DNA from: Micropterix aruncella
Taxonomy: Eukaryota > Arthropoda > Insecta > Lepidoptera > Micropterigidae
DNA: 64,000 nucleotides
Assembly: GCA_944548615.1 (NCBI GenBank)
Contig: OX155952.1
Coordinates: forward strand, 62,001-126,000
Direction of reading: 5' to 3'
How positions within the stretch are numbered: the stretch's first letter is position 1; every line of letters starts with the position of its first letter. The notes under the pieces were generated by a model. It ran no database searches and was not told the origin of the DNA. It saw only the letters and a list, made by a program, of their open reading frames with translations. Positions 1 through 13,258 of this stretch are shown piece by piece. A program made the position numbers and the translations under genes.

Positions 1-3000
1 CAGTTGGTTCGAAATTTGAATTTTCAAATTTGACAGTTGGTTCGAAATTTGAATTTTCAAATCGACAGTTGGTTCGAAATTTGAATTTTCAAATTTGACA
101 GTTGGTTCGAAATTTGAATTTTCAAATCTGACAGTTGGTTCGAAATTTGAATTTTCAAATTTGACAGTTGGTTCGAAATTTGAATTTTCAAATCTGACAG
201 TTGGTTCGAAATTTGAATTTTCAAATCTGACAGTTGGTTCGAAATTTGAATTTTCAAATTTCACAGTTGGTTCGAAATTTGAATTTTCAAATCTGACAGT
301 TGGTTCGAAATTTGAATTTCAAATTTGACAGTTGGTTCGAAATTTGAATTTTCAAATCTGACAGTTGGTTCGAAATTTGAATTTTCAAATCTGACAGTTG
401 GTTCGAAATTTGAATTTTCAAATCTGACAGTTGGTTCGAAATTTGAATTTTCAAATGTGACAGTTGGTTCGAAATTTGAATTTTCAAATCTGACAGTTGG
501 TTCGAAATTTGAATTTTCAAATTTGACAGTTGGTTCGAAATTTGAATTTTCAAATCTGACAGTTGGTTCGAAATTTGAATTTTCAAATTTGACAGTTGGT
601 TCGAAATTTGAATTTTCAAATCTAACAGTTGGTTCGAAATTTGAATTTTCAAATTTGACAGTTGGTTCGAAATTTGAATTTTCAAATCTGACAGTCGGTT
701 TGAAATTTGAAATTTCCAATTTGACATTTGGTTCGAAATTTGAATTTTCAAATTTGACAGTTGGTTCGAAATTCAAATTTTCAAATCTGACAGTTGGTTT
801 GAAATTTGAATTTTCAAATGTGACAGTTGGTTCGAAATTTGAATTTTCAAATCTGACAGTTGGTTCGAAATTTGAATTTTCAAATTTGACAGTTGGTTCG
901 AAATTTGAATTTTCAAATCTGACAGTTGGTTCGAAATTTGAATTTTCAAATTTGACAGTTGGTTCGAAATTTGAATTTTCAAGTCTGACAGTTGGTTCGA
1001 AATTTGAATTTTCAAATCTGACAGTCGGTTCGAAATTTGAATTTTCAAATTTGACAATTGGTTCGAAATTTGAATTTTCAAATCTGACAGTTAGTTCGAA
1101 ATTTGAATTTTTAAATTTGACAGTTGGTTCGAAATTCGAATTTTCAAATCTGACAGTTGGTTCGAAATTTGAATTTTCAAATCTGACAGTTGGTTCGAAA
1201 TTTGAATTTACAAATTTGACAGTTGGTTCTAAATTTGAATTTTCAAATCTGACAGTTGGTTCGAAATTTGAATTTTCAAATTTGACAGTTGGTTCAAAAT
1301 TCAAATTTTCAAATCTGACAGTTGGTTCGAAATTTGAATTTTCAAATGTGACAGTTGGTTCGAAATTTGAATTTTCAAATTTGACAGTTCGAAATTTGAA
1401 TTTTCAAATCTGATAGTTGGTTCGAAATTTGAATTTTCAAATTTGACAGTTGGTTCGAAATTTGAATTTTCAAATCTGACAGTTGGTTCGAAATTTGAAT
1501 TTTCAAATTTGACAGTTGGTTCGAAATTTGAATTTTCAAATCTGACAGTCGGTTTGAAATTTGAAATTTCAAATTTGACATTTGGTTCGAAATTTGAATT
1601 TTCAAATTTGACAGTTGGTTCGAAATTCAAATTTTCAAATCTGACAGTTGGTTTGAAATTTGAATTTTCAAATGTGACAGTTGGTTCGAAATTTGAATTT
1701 TCAAATCTGACAGTTGGTTCGAAATTTGAATTTTCAAATTTGACAGTTGGTTCGAAATTTGAATTTTCAAATCTGACAGTTGGTTCGAAATTTGAATTTT
1801 CAAATTTGACAGTTGGTTCCAAATTTGAATTTTCAAGTCTGACAGTTGGTTCGAAATTTGAATTTTCAAATCTGACAGTCGGTTCGAAATATGAATTTTC
1901 AAATTTGACAATTGGTTCGAAATTTGAATTTTCAAATCTGACAGTTAGTTCGAAATTTGAATTTTAAAATTTGACAGTTGGTTCGAAATTCGAATTTTAA
2001 AATCTGACAGTTGGTTCGAAATTTGAATTTTCAAATCTGACAGTTGGTTCGAAATTTGAATTTACAAATTTGACAGTTGGTTCGAAATTTGAATTTTCAA
2101 ATCTGACAGTTGGTTCGAAATTTGAATTTTCAAATCTGACAGTTGGTTCGAAATTTGAATTTTCAAATCTGACAGTTGGTTCGAAATTTGAATTTTCAAA
2201 TTTGACAGTTGGTTCCAAATTTGAATTTTCAAGTCTGACAGTTGGTTCGAAATTAGAATTTTCAAATCTGACAGTCGGTTCGAAATATGAATTTTCAAAT
2301 TTGACAATTGGTTCGAAATTTGAATTTTCAAATCTGACAGTTAGTTCGAAATTTGAATTTTTAAATTTGACAGTTGGTTCGAAATTCGAATTTTCAAATC
2401 TGACAGTTGGTTCGAAATTTGAATTTTCAAATTTGACAGTTGGTTTGAAATTTGAATTTTCAAATGTGACAGTTGGTTCGAAATTTGAATTTTCAAATCT
2501 GACAGTTGGTTCGAAATTTGAATTTTCAAATTTGACAGTTGGTTCGAAATTTGAATTTTCAAATCTGACAGTTGGTTCGAAATTTGAATTTTCAAATTTG
2601 ACAGTTGGTTCGAAATTTGAATTTTCAAATTTGACAGTTGGTTCGAAATTTGAATTTTCAAATCTGACAGTGTGTTCGAAATTTGAATTTTCAAATGTCA
2701 CAGTTGGTTCGAAATTTGAATTTTCAAATCTGACAGATGGTTCGAAATTTGAATTTTCAAATCTGACAGTTGGTTCGAAATTTGAATTTTCAAATCTGAC
2801 AGTTGGTTCGAAATTTGAATTTTCAAATCTGACAGTTGGTTCGAAATTTGAATTTTCAAATCTGACAGTTGGTTCGAAATTCAAATTTTCAAATCTGACA
2901 GTTGGTTCGAAATTTGAATTTTCAAATTTGACAGTTGGTTTGAAATTTGAATTTTCAAATGTGACAGTTGGTTCGAAATTTGAATTTTCAAATCTGACAG

Positions 3001-4672
3001 TTGGTTCGAAATTTGAATTTTCAAATTTGACAGTTGGTTCGAAATTCAAATTTTCAAATCTGACAGTTGGTTTGAAATTTGAATTTTCAAATGTGACAGT
3101 TGGTTCGAAATTTGAATTTTCAAATCTGACAGTTGGTTCGAAATTTGAATTTTCAAATTTGACAGTTGGTTCGAAATTTGAATTTTCAAATCTGACAGTT
3201 GGTTCGAAATTTGAATTTTCAAATTTGACAGTTGGTTCGAAATTTGAATTTTCAAGTCTGACAGTTGGTTCGAAATTTGAATTTTCAAATCTGACAGTCG
3301 GTTCGAAATTTGAATTTTCAAATTTGACAATTGGTTCGAAATTTGAATTTTCAAATCTGACAGTTAGTTCGAAATTTGAATTTTTAAATTTGACAGTTGG
3401 TTCGAAATTCGAATTTTCAAATCTGACAGTTGGTTCGAAATTTGAATTTTCAAATCTGACAGTTGGTTCGAAATTTGAATTTACAAATTTGACAGTTGGT
3501 TCTAAATTCAAATTTTCAAATCTGACAGTTGGTTCGAAATTTGAATTTTCAAATGTGACAGTTGGTTCGAAATTTGAATTTTCAAATTTGACAGTTCGAA
3601 ATTTGAATTTTCAAATCTGATAGTTGGTTCGAAATTTGAATTTTCAAATTTGACAGTTGGTTCGAAATTTGAATTTTCAAATCTGACAGTTGGTTCGAAA
3701 TTTGAATTTTCAAATTTGACAGTTGGTTCGAAATTTGAATTTTCAAATCTGACAGTCGGTTTGAAATTTGAAATTTCAAATTTGACATTTGGTTCGAAAT
3801 TTGAATTTTCAAATTTGACAGTTGGTTCGAAATTCAAATTTTCAAATCTGACAGTTGGTTTGAAATTTGAATTTTCAAATGTGACAGTTGGTTCGAAATT
3901 TGAATTTTCAAATCTGACAGTTGGTTCGAAATTTGAATTTTCAAATTTGACAGTTGGTTCGAAATTTGAATTTTCAAATCTGACAGTTGGTTCGAAATTT
4001 GAATTTTCAAATTTGACAGTTGGTTCCAAATTTGAATTTTCAAGTCTGACAGTTGGTTCGAAATTTGAATTTTCAAATCTGACAGTCGGTTCGAAATATG
4101 AATTTTCAAATTTGACAATTGGTTCGAAATTTGAATTTTCAAATCTGACAGTTAGTTCGAAATTTGAATTTTAAAATTTGACAGTTGGTTCGAAATTCGA
4201 ATTTTCAAATCTGACAGTTGGTTCGAAATTTGAATTTTCAAATCTGACAGTTGGTTCGAAATTTGAATTTACAAATTTGACAGTTGGTTCGAAATTTGAA
4301 TTTTCAAATCTGACAGTTGGTTCGAAATTTGAATTTTCAAATCTGACAGTTGGTTCGAAATTTGAATTTTCAAATCTGACAGTTGGTTCGAAATTTGAAT
4401 TTTCAAATCTGACAGTTGGTTCGAAATTTGAATTTTCAAATTTGACAGTTGGTTCCAAATTTGAATTTTCAAGTCTGACAGTTGGTTCGAAATTTGAATT
4501 TTCAAATCTGACAGTCGGTTCGAAATATGAATTTTCAAATTTGACAATTGGTTCGAAATTTGAATTTTCAAATCTGACAGTTAGTTCGAAATTTGAATTT
4601 TTAAATTTGACAGTTGGTTCGAAATTTGAATTTTCAAATCTGACAGTTGGTTCGAAATTTGAATTTTCAAAT
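1..4672 (+). repeat. Higher-order block, copy 1 (offset 6653)
   Basis: This stretch recurs at 6654-11325. Every landmark variant monomer I compared, including the 32-bp and 29-bp units, sits exactly 6653 bp further on. The stop-free translations of three frames match over hundreds of residues. The match breaks at 4673, where CAAATTTGAC here corresponds to CAAATCTGAC in the other copy. The left limit cannot be seen because the window starts here. Confidence 0.9.
1297..1998 (+). repeat. 702-bp block repeated at offset 2207
   Basis: This segment matches 3504-4205, including the 29-bp short unit and the variant containing GAAATATGAA. The match is bounded by mismatches at 1296/3503 and 1999/4206. 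Because of the 6653-bp duplication, the same pair also exists about 7950-8651 and 10157-10858. Confidence 0.85.
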
Positions 4673-4808
4673 TTGACAGTTGGTTCGAAATTTGAATTTT
4701 CAAATCTGACAGTTGGTTCGAAATTTGAATTTTCAAATCTGACAGTTGGTTCGAAATTTGAATTTTCAAATTTCACAGTTGGTTCGAAATTTGAATTTTC
4801 AAATCTGA

Positions 4809-5318
4809 CAGTTGGTTCGAAATTTGAATTTTCAAATTTGACAGTTGGTTCGAAATTTGAATTTTCAAATCGACAGTTGGTTCGAAATTTGAATTTTCAA
4901 ATTTGACAGTTGGTTCGAAATTTGAATTTTCAAATCTGACAGTTGGTTCGAAATTTGAATTTTCAAATTTGACAGTTGGTTCGAAATTTGAATTTTCAAA
5001 TCTGACAGTTGGTTCGAAATTTGAATTTTCAAATCTGACAGTTGGTTCGAAATTTGAATTTTCAAATTTCACAGTTGGTTCGAAATTTGAATTTTCAAAT
5101 CTGACAGTTGGTTCGAAATTTGAATTTCAAATTTGACAGTTGGTTCGAAATTTGAATTTTCAAATCTGACAGTTGGTTCGAAATTTGAATTTTCAAATCT
5201 GACAGTTGGTTCGAAATTTGAATTTTCAAATCTGACAGTTGGTTCGAAATTTGAATTTTCAAATGTGACAGTTGGTTCGAAATTTGAATTTTCAAATCTG
5301 ACAGTTGGTTCGAAATTT
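4809..5318 (+). repeat. Third partial copy of the block start (offset 4808)
   Basis: The first 510 bp or so of the window, with the 32-bp unit AAATCGACAG and the one-base-deleted unit near 316, recur here at an offset of 4808. The same stretch recurs again from 6654. Beyond about 5318 the copies differ by an added 66-bp dimer. Confidence 0.8.
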
Positions 5319-6653
5319 GAATTTTCAAATGTCACAGTTGGTTCGAAATTTGAATTTTCAAATCTGACAGTTGGTTCGAAATTTGAATTTTCAAATTTGA
5401 CAGTTGGTTCGAAATTTGAATTTTCAAATCTGACAGTTGGTTCGAAATTTGAATTTTCAAATTTGACAGTTGGTTCGAAATTTGAATTTTCAAATCTAAC
5501 AGTTGGTTCGAAATTTGAATTTTCAAATTTGACAGTTGGTTCGAAATTTGAATTTTCAAATCTGACAGTCGGTTTGAAATTTGAAATTTCCAATTTGACA
5601 TTTGGTTCGAAATTTGAATTTTCAAATTTGACAGTTGGTTCGAAATTCAAATTTTCAAATCTGACAGTTGGTTTGAAATTTGAATTTTCAAATGTGACAG
5701 TTGGTTCGAAATTTGAATTTTCAAATCTGACAGTTGGTTCGAAATTTGAATTTTCAAATTTGACAGTTGGTTCGAAATTTGAATTTTCAAATCTGACAGT
5801 TGGTTCGAAATTTGAATTTTCAAATTTGACAGTTGGTTCCAAATTTGAATTTTCAAGTCTGACAGTTGGTTCGAAATTTGAATTTTCAAATCTGACAGTC
5901 GGTTCGAAATATGAATTTTCAAATTTGACAATTGGTTCGAAATTTGAATTTTCAAATCTGACAGTTGGTTCGAAATTTGAATTTTCAAATGTGACAGTTG
6001 GTTCGAAATTTGAATTTTCAAATCTGACAGTTGGTTCGAAATTTGAATTTTCAAATTTGACAGTTGGTTCGAAATTCAAATTTTCAAATCTGACAGTTGG
6101 TTCGAAATTTGAATTTTCAAATGTGACAGTTGGTTCGAAATTTGAATTTTCAAATCTGACAGTCGGTTCGAAATTTGAATTTTCAAATTTGACAGTTGGT
6201 TCGAAATTTGAATTTTCAAATCGACAGTTGGTTCGAAATTTGAATTTTCAAATTTGACAGTTTGTTCGAAATTTGAATTTTCAAATCTGACAGTTGGTTC
6301 GAAATTCAAATTTTCAAATCTGACAGTTGGTTCGAAATTTGAATTTTCAAATCTGACAGTTGGTTCGAAATTTGAATTTTCAAATCTGACAGTTGGTTCG
6401 AAATTTGAATTTTCAAATTTGACAGTTGGTTCGAAATTTGAATTTTAGAATTTGACAGTTGGTTCGAAATTTGAATTTTCAAATCTGACAGTTGGTTCGA
6501 AATTTGAATTTTGAAATCTGACAGTTGGTTCGAAATTTGAATTTTCAAATTTGACAGTTGTTTCGAAATTTGAATTTTCAAATCTGACAGTTGGTTCGAA
6601 ATTTGAATTTTCAAATTTGACAGTTGGTTCGAAATTTGAATTTTCAAATCTGA

Positions 6654-9600
6654 CAGTTGGTTCGAAATTTGAATTTTCAAATTTGACAGTTGGTTCGAAA
6701 TTTGAATTTTCAAATCGACAGTTGGTTCGAAATTTGAATTTTCAAATTTGACAGTTGGTTCGAAATTTGAATTTTCAAATCTGACAGTTGGTTCGAAATT
6801 TGAATTTTCAAATTTGACAGTTGGTTCGAAATTTGAATTTTCAAATCTGACAGTTGGTTCGAAATTTGAATTTTCAAATCTGACAGTTGGTTCGAAATTT
6901 GAATTTTCAAATTTCACAGTTGGTTCGAAATTTGAATTTTCAAATCTGACAGTTGGTTCGAAATTTGAATTTCAAATTTGACAGTTGGTTCGAAATTTGA
7001 ATTTTCAAATCTGACAGTTGGTTCGAAATTTGAATTTTCAAATCTGACAGTTGGTTCGAAATTTGAATTTTCAAATCTGACAGTTGGTTCGAAATTTGAA
7101 TTTTCAAATGTGACAGTTGGTTCGAAATTTGAATTTTCAAATCTGACAGTTGGTTCGAAATTTGAATTTTCAAATTTGACAGTTGGTTCGAAATTTGAAT
7201 TTTCAAATCTGACAGTTGGTTCGAAATTTGAATTTTCAAATTTGACAGTTGGTTCGAAATTTGAATTTTCAAATCTAACAGTTGGTTCGAAATTTGAATT
7301 TTCAAATTTGACAGTTGGTTCGAAATTTGAATTTTCAAATCTGACAGTCGGTTTGAAATTTGAAATTTCCAATTTGACATTTGGTTCGAAATTTGAATTT
7401 TCAAATTTGACAGTTGGTTCGAAATTCAAATTTTCAAATCTGACAGTTGGTTTGAAATTTGAATTTTCAAATGTGACAGTTGGTTCGAAATTTGAATTTT
7501 CAAATCTGACAGTTGGTTCGAAATTTGAATTTTCAAATTTGACAGTTGGTTCGAAATTTGAATTTTCAAATCTGACAGTTGGTTCGAAATTTGAATTTTC
7601 AAATTTGACAGTTGGTTCGAAATTTGAATTTTCAAGTCTGACAGTTGGTTCGAAATTTGAATTTTCAAATCTGACAGTCGGTTCGAAATTTGAATTTTCA
7701 AATTTGACAATTGGTTCGAAATTTGAATTTTCAAATCTGACAGTTAGTTCGAAATTTGAATTTTTAAATTTGACAGTTGGTTCGAAATTCGAATTTTCAA
7801 ATCTGACAGTTGGTTCGAAATTTGAATTTTCAAATCTGACAGTTGGTTCGAAATTTGAATTTACAAATTTGACAGTTGGTTCTAAATTTGAATTTTCAAA
7901 TCTGACAGTTGGTTCGAAATTTGAATTTTCAAATTTGACAGTTGGTTCAAAATTCAAATTTTCAAATCTGACAGTTGGTTCGAAATTTGAATTTTCAAAT
8001 GTGACAGTTGGTTCGAAATTTGAATTTTCAAATTTGACAGTTCGAAATTTGAATTTTCAAATCTGATAGTTGGTTCGAAATTTGAATTTTCAAATTTGAC
8101 AGTTGGTTCGAAATTTGAATTTTCAAATCTGACAGTTGGTTCGAAATTTGAATTTTCAAATTTGACAGTTGGTTCGAAATTTGAATTTTCAAATCTGACA
8201 GTCGGTTTGAAATTTGAAATTTCAAATTTGACATTTGGTTCGAAATTTGAATTTTCAAATTTGACAGTTGGTTCGAAATTCAAATTTTCAAATCTGACAG
8301 TTGGTTTGAAATTTGAATTTTCAAATGTGACAGTTGGTTCGAAATTTGAATTTTCAAATCTGACAGTTGGTTCGAAATTTGAATTTTCAAATTTGACAGT
8401 TGGTTCGAAATTTGAATTTTCAAATCTGACAGTTGGTTCGAAATTTGAATTTTCAAATTTGACAGTTGGTTCCAAATTTGAATTTTCAAGTCTGACAGTT
8501 GGTTCGAAATTTGAATTTTCAAATCTGACAGTCGGTTCGAAATATGAATTTTCAAATTTGACAATTGGTTCGAAATTTGAATTTTCAAATCTGACAGTTA
8601 GTTCGAAATTTGAATTTTAAAATTTGACAGTTGGTTCGAAATTCGAATTTTAAAATCTGACAGTTGGTTCGAAATTTGAATTTTCAAATCTGACAGTTGG
8701 TTCGAAATTTGAATTTACAAATTTGACAGTTGGTTCGAAATTTGAATTTTCAAATCTGACAGTTGGTTCGAAATTTGAATTTTCAAATCTGACAGTTGGT
8801 TCGAAATTTGAATTTTCAAATCTGACAGTTGGTTCGAAATTTGAATTTTCAAATTTGACAGTTGGTTCCAAATTTGAATTTTCAAGTCTGACAGTTGGTT
8901 CGAAATTAGAATTTTCAAATCTGACAGTCGGTTCGAAATATGAATTTTCAAATTTGACAATTGGTTCGAAATTTGAATTTTCAAATCTGACAGTTAGTTC
9001 GAAATTTGAATTTTTAAATTTGACAGTTGGTTCGAAATTCGAATTTTCAAATCTGACAGTTGGTTCGAAATTTGAATTTTCAAATTTGACAGTTGGTTTG
9101 AAATTTGAATTTTCAAATGTGACAGTTGGTTCGAAATTTGAATTTTCAAATCTGACAGTTGGTTCGAAATTTGAATTTTCAAATTTGACAGTTGGTTCGA
9201 AATTTGAATTTTCAAATCTGACAGTTGGTTCGAAATTTGAATTTTCAAATTTGACAGTTGGTTCGAAATTTGAATTTTCAAATTTGACAGTTGGTTCGAA
9301 ATTTGAATTTTCAAATCTGACAGTGTGTTCGAAATTTGAATTTTCAAATGTCACAGTTGGTTCGAAATTTGAATTTTCAAATCTGACAGATGGTTCGAAA
9401 TTTGAATTTTCAAATCTGACAGTTGGTTCGAAATTTGAATTTTCAAATCTGACAGTTGGTTCGAAATTTGAATTTTCAAATCTGACAGTTGGTTCGAAAT
9501 TTGAATTTTCAAATCTGACAGTTGGTTCGAAATTCAAATTTTCAAATCTGACAGTTGGTTCGAAATTTGAATTTTCAAATTTGACAGTTGGTTTGAAATT

Positions 9601-11325
9601 TGAATTTTCAAATGTGACAGTTGGTTCGAAATTTGAATTTTCAAATCTGACAGTTGGTTCGAAATTTGAATTTTCAAATTTGACAGTTGGTTCGAAATTC
9701 AAATTTTCAAATCTGACAGTTGGTTTGAAATTTGAATTTTCAAATGTGACAGTTGGTTCGAAATTTGAATTTTCAAATCTGACAGTTGGTTCGAAATTTG
9801 AATTTTCAAATTTGACAGTTGGTTCGAAATTTGAATTTTCAAATCTGACAGTTGGTTCGAAATTTGAATTTTCAAATTTGACAGTTGGTTCGAAATTTGA
9901 ATTTTCAAGTCTGACAGTTGGTTCGAAATTTGAATTTTCAAATCTGACAGTCGGTTCGAAATTTGAATTTTCAAATTTGACAATTGGTTCGAAATTTGAA
10001 TTTTCAAATCTGACAGTTAGTTCGAAATTTGAATTTTTAAATTTGACAGTTGGTTCGAAATTCGAATTTTCAAATCTGACAGTTGGTTCGAAATTTGAAT
10101 TTTCAAATCTGACAGTTGGTTCGAAATTTGAATTTACAAATTTGACAGTTGGTTCTAAATTCAAATTTTCAAATCTGACAGTTGGTTCGAAATTTGAATT
10201 TTCAAATGTGACAGTTGGTTCGAAATTTGAATTTTCAAATTTGACAGTTCGAAATTTGAATTTTCAAATCTGATAGTTGGTTCGAAATTTGAATTTTCAA
10301 ATTTGACAGTTGGTTCGAAATTTGAATTTTCAAATCTGACAGTTGGTTCGAAATTTGAATTTTCAAATTTGACAGTTGGTTCGAAATTTGAATTTTCAAA
10401 TCTGACAGTCGGTTTGAAATTTGAAATTTCAAATTTGACATTTGGTTCGAAATTTGAATTTTCAAATTTGACAGTTGGTTCGAAATTCAAATTTTCAAAT
10501 CTGACAGTTGGTTTGAAATTTGAATTTTCAAATGTGACAGTTGGTTCGAAATTTGAATTTTCAAATCTGACAGTTGGTTCGAAATTTGAATTTTCAAATT
10601 TGACAGTTGGTTCGAAATTTGAATTTTCAAATCTGACAGTTGGTTCGAAATTTGAATTTTCAAATTTGACAGTTGGTTCCAAATTTGAATTTTCAAGTCT
10701 GACAGTTGGTTCGAAATTTGAATTTTCAAATCTGACAGTCGGTTCGAAATATGAATTTTCAAATTTGACAATTGGTTCGAAATTTGAATTTTCAAATCTG
10801 ACAGTTAGTTCGAAATTTGAATTTTAAAATTTGACAGTTGGTTCGAAATTCGAATTTTCAAATCTGACAGTTGGTTCGAAATTTGAATTTTCAAATCTGA
10901 CAGTTGGTTCGAAATTTGAATTTACAAATTTGACAGTTGGTTCGAAATTTGAATTTTCAAATCTGACAGTTGGTTCGAAATTTGAATTTTCAAATCTGAC
11001 AGTTGGTTCGAAATTTGAATTTTCAAATCTGACAGTTGGTTCGAAATTTGAATTTTCAAATCTGACAGTTGGTTCGAAATTTGAATTTTCAAATTTGACA
11101 GTTGGTTCCAAATTTGAATTTTCAAGTCTGACAGTTGGTTCGAAATTTGAATTTTCAAATCTGACAGTCGGTTCGAAATATGAATTTTCAAATTTGACAA
11201 TTGGTTCGAAATTTGAATTTTCAAATCTGACAGTTAGTTCGAAATTTGAATTTTTAAATTTGACAGTTGGTTCGAAATTTGAATTTTCAAATCTGACAGT
11301 TGGTTCGAAATTTGAATTTTCAAAT
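6654..11325 (+). repeat. Higher-order block, copy 2 (offset 6653)
   Basis: Second copy of 1-4672, with the same order of variant monomers. After 11325 the two copies diverge. Here a further local tandem duplication of about 264 bp (8 monomers) follows, visible as two successive runs carrying the CAAGTCTGAC, GAAATATGAA, GACAATTGG and CAGTTAGTTCG variants. Confidence 0.9.
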
Positions 11326-12099
11326 CTGACAGTTGGTTCGAAATTTGAATTTTCAAATTTGACAGTTGGTTCCAAATTTGAATTTTCAAGTCTGACAGTT
11401 GGTTCGAAATTTGAATTTTCAAATCTGACAGTCGGTTCGAAATATGAATTTTCAAATTTGACAATTGGTTCGAAATTTGAATTTTCAAATCTGACAGTTA
11501 GTTCGAAATTTGAATTTTTAAATTTGACAGTTGGTTCGAAATTCGAATTTTCAAATCTGACAGTTGGTTCGAAATTTGAATTTTCAAATTTGACAGTTGG
11601 TTTGAAATTTGAATTTTCAAATGTGACAGTTGGTTCGAAATTTGAATTTTCAAATCTGACAGTTGGTTCGAAATTTGAATTTTCAAATTTGACAGTTGGT
11701 TCGAAATTTGAATTTTCAAATCTGACAGTTGGTTCGAAATTTGAATTTTCAAATTTGACAGTTGGTTCGAAATTTGAATTTTCAAATTTGACAGTTGGTT
11801 CGAAATTTGAATTTTCAAATCTGACAGTGTGTTCGAAATTTGAATTTTCAAATGTCACAGTTGGTTCGAAATTTGAATTTTCAAATCTGACAGATGGTTC
11901 GAAATTTGAATTTTCAAATCTGACAGTTGGTTCGAAATTTGAATTTTCAAATCTGACAGTTGGTTCGAAATTTGAATTTTCAAATCTGACAGTTGGTTCG
12001 AAATTTGAATTTTCAAATCTGACAGTTGGTTCGAAATTTGAATTTTCAAATTTGACAGTTGGTTCGAAATTTGAATTTTCAAATCTGACAGTTGGTTCG

Positions 12100-12700
12100 A
12101 AATTCAAATTTTCAAATCTGACAGTTGGTTCGAAATTTGAATTTTCAAATGTGACAGTTGGTTCGAAATTTGAATTTTTAAATCTGACAGTTGGTTCGAA
12201 ATTTGAATTTTCAAATTTGACAGTTGGTTCGAAATTTGAATTTTCAAATCTGACAGTCGGTTCGAAATTTGAATTTTCAAATTTGACAGTTGGTTCGAAA
12301 TTTGAATTTTCAAATCTGACAGTTGGTTCGAAATTTGAATTTTCAAATCTGACAGTTGGTTCGATATTTCAAATTTTCAAATTTGACAGTTGGTTCGAAA
12401 TTCAAATTTTCAAATCTGACAGTTGGTTCGAAATTTGAATTTTCAAATGTGACAGTTGGTTCGAAATTTGAATTTTCAAATCTGACAGTTGGTTCGAAAT
12501 TTGAATTTTCAAATTTGACAGTTGGTTCGAAATTTGAATTTTCAAATCTGACAGTTGGTTCGAAATTTGAATTTTCAAATCTGACAGTTGGTTCGAAATT
12601 TGAATTTTCAAATTTGACAGTTGGTTCGAAATTTGAATTTTCAAATCTGACAGTTGGTTCGAAATTCAAATTTTCAAATCTGACAGTTGGTTCGAAATTT
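12100..12700 (+). repeat. Right-array-type subdomain at end of left array
   Basis: This part of the forward array carries the diagnostic variant TTCGATATTTCAAATTTTC at 12360, followed by TTCGAAATTCAAATTTTC and a CAAATGTGACAG unit. Read on the reverse strand, this is the marker block that occurs 22 times in the right-hand array (GAAATATCGAACC preceded by GAAAATTTGAATTTCG). The marker is not seen elsewhere in the left array. This links the edge of the left array to the inverted right array. Confidence 0.75.
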
Positions 12701-13207
12701 GAATTTTCAAATTTGACAGTTGGTTCGAAATTTGAATTTTCAAATCTGACAGTTGGTTCGAAATTAGAATTTTCAAATTTGACAGTTGGTTCGAAATTTG
12801 AATTTTCAAATCGACAGTTGGTTCGAAATTTGAATTTTCAAATTTGACAGTTGGCTCGAAATTTGAATTTTCAAATCTGACAGTTGGTTCGAAATTTGAA
12901 TTTTCAAATTTGACAGTTGGTTCGAAATTTGAATTTTCAAATCTGACAGTTGGTTCGAAATTTGAATTTTCAAATCTGACAGTTGGTTCGAAATTTGAAT
13001 TTTCAAATTTGACAGTTGGTTCGAAATTTGAATTTTCAAATCTGACAGTTGGTTCGAAATTTGAATGTCAAATTTGACAGTTGGTTCGAAATTTGAATTT
13101 TCAAATCTGACAGTTAGTTCGAAATTTGAATTTTGAAATCTGACAGTTGGTTCGAAATTTGAATTTTTAAATTTGACAGTTTTTTCGAAATTTGAATTTT
13201 CTAATTT

Positions 13208-13258
13208 CGTAGAGACGGTCAACCAAATTCAACCGTAGAGACGGTCAACCAAATTTCA
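13208..13258. other. Rearranged junction between 33-bp and 119-bp satellites
   Basis: A 22-bp segment starting CGTAGAGACGG occurs twice in direct orientation (13208-13229 and 13234-13255). It is an inverted, scrambled scrap of the 119-bp unit. A 15-bp inverted repeat (13229-13243 against 13259-13273, spacer 15 nt) joins the scrap to the first full 119-bp unit and could form a hairpin or cruciform. The direct plus inverted duplication looks like the scar of a break repaired by template switching; that mechanism is inference. Confidence 0.8.

Larger units (their letters stand above)
1..13207 (+). repeat. 33-bp satellite array, forward orientation
   Basis: About 400 head-to-tail copies of a 33-bp monomer that starts GACAGTTGGTTCG and continues into an AT-rich near-palindrome (AAATTTGAA, TT, TTCAAATTT). 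Monomers tend to alternate between two endings, CAAATTTGACAG and CAAATCTGACAG, so a 66-bp dimer is visible. Rarer variants (CAAATGTGACAG, CAAGTCTGACAG, GTCGGTTTG, CATTTGG, GAAATATGAA) mark longer higher-order blocks. Single-base deletions give 32-bp units (AAATCGACAG near 61, 4870, 6223, 6714 and 12811), and a 29-bp unit (GACAGTTCGAAA) recurs near 1384, 3591, 8037 and 10244. There are no spacers and no other genes. The array runs off the left edge of the window. Typical of centromeric or pericentromeric satellite, but location is inference. Confidence 0.97.

Noticed and set aside
1..13200. Long ORFs of 100-535 codons on both strands as protein genes
   Set aside because: They translate to perfect 11-residue repeats in three frames at once, start at non-ATG codons and follow directly from a stop-free 33-bp tandem repeat.
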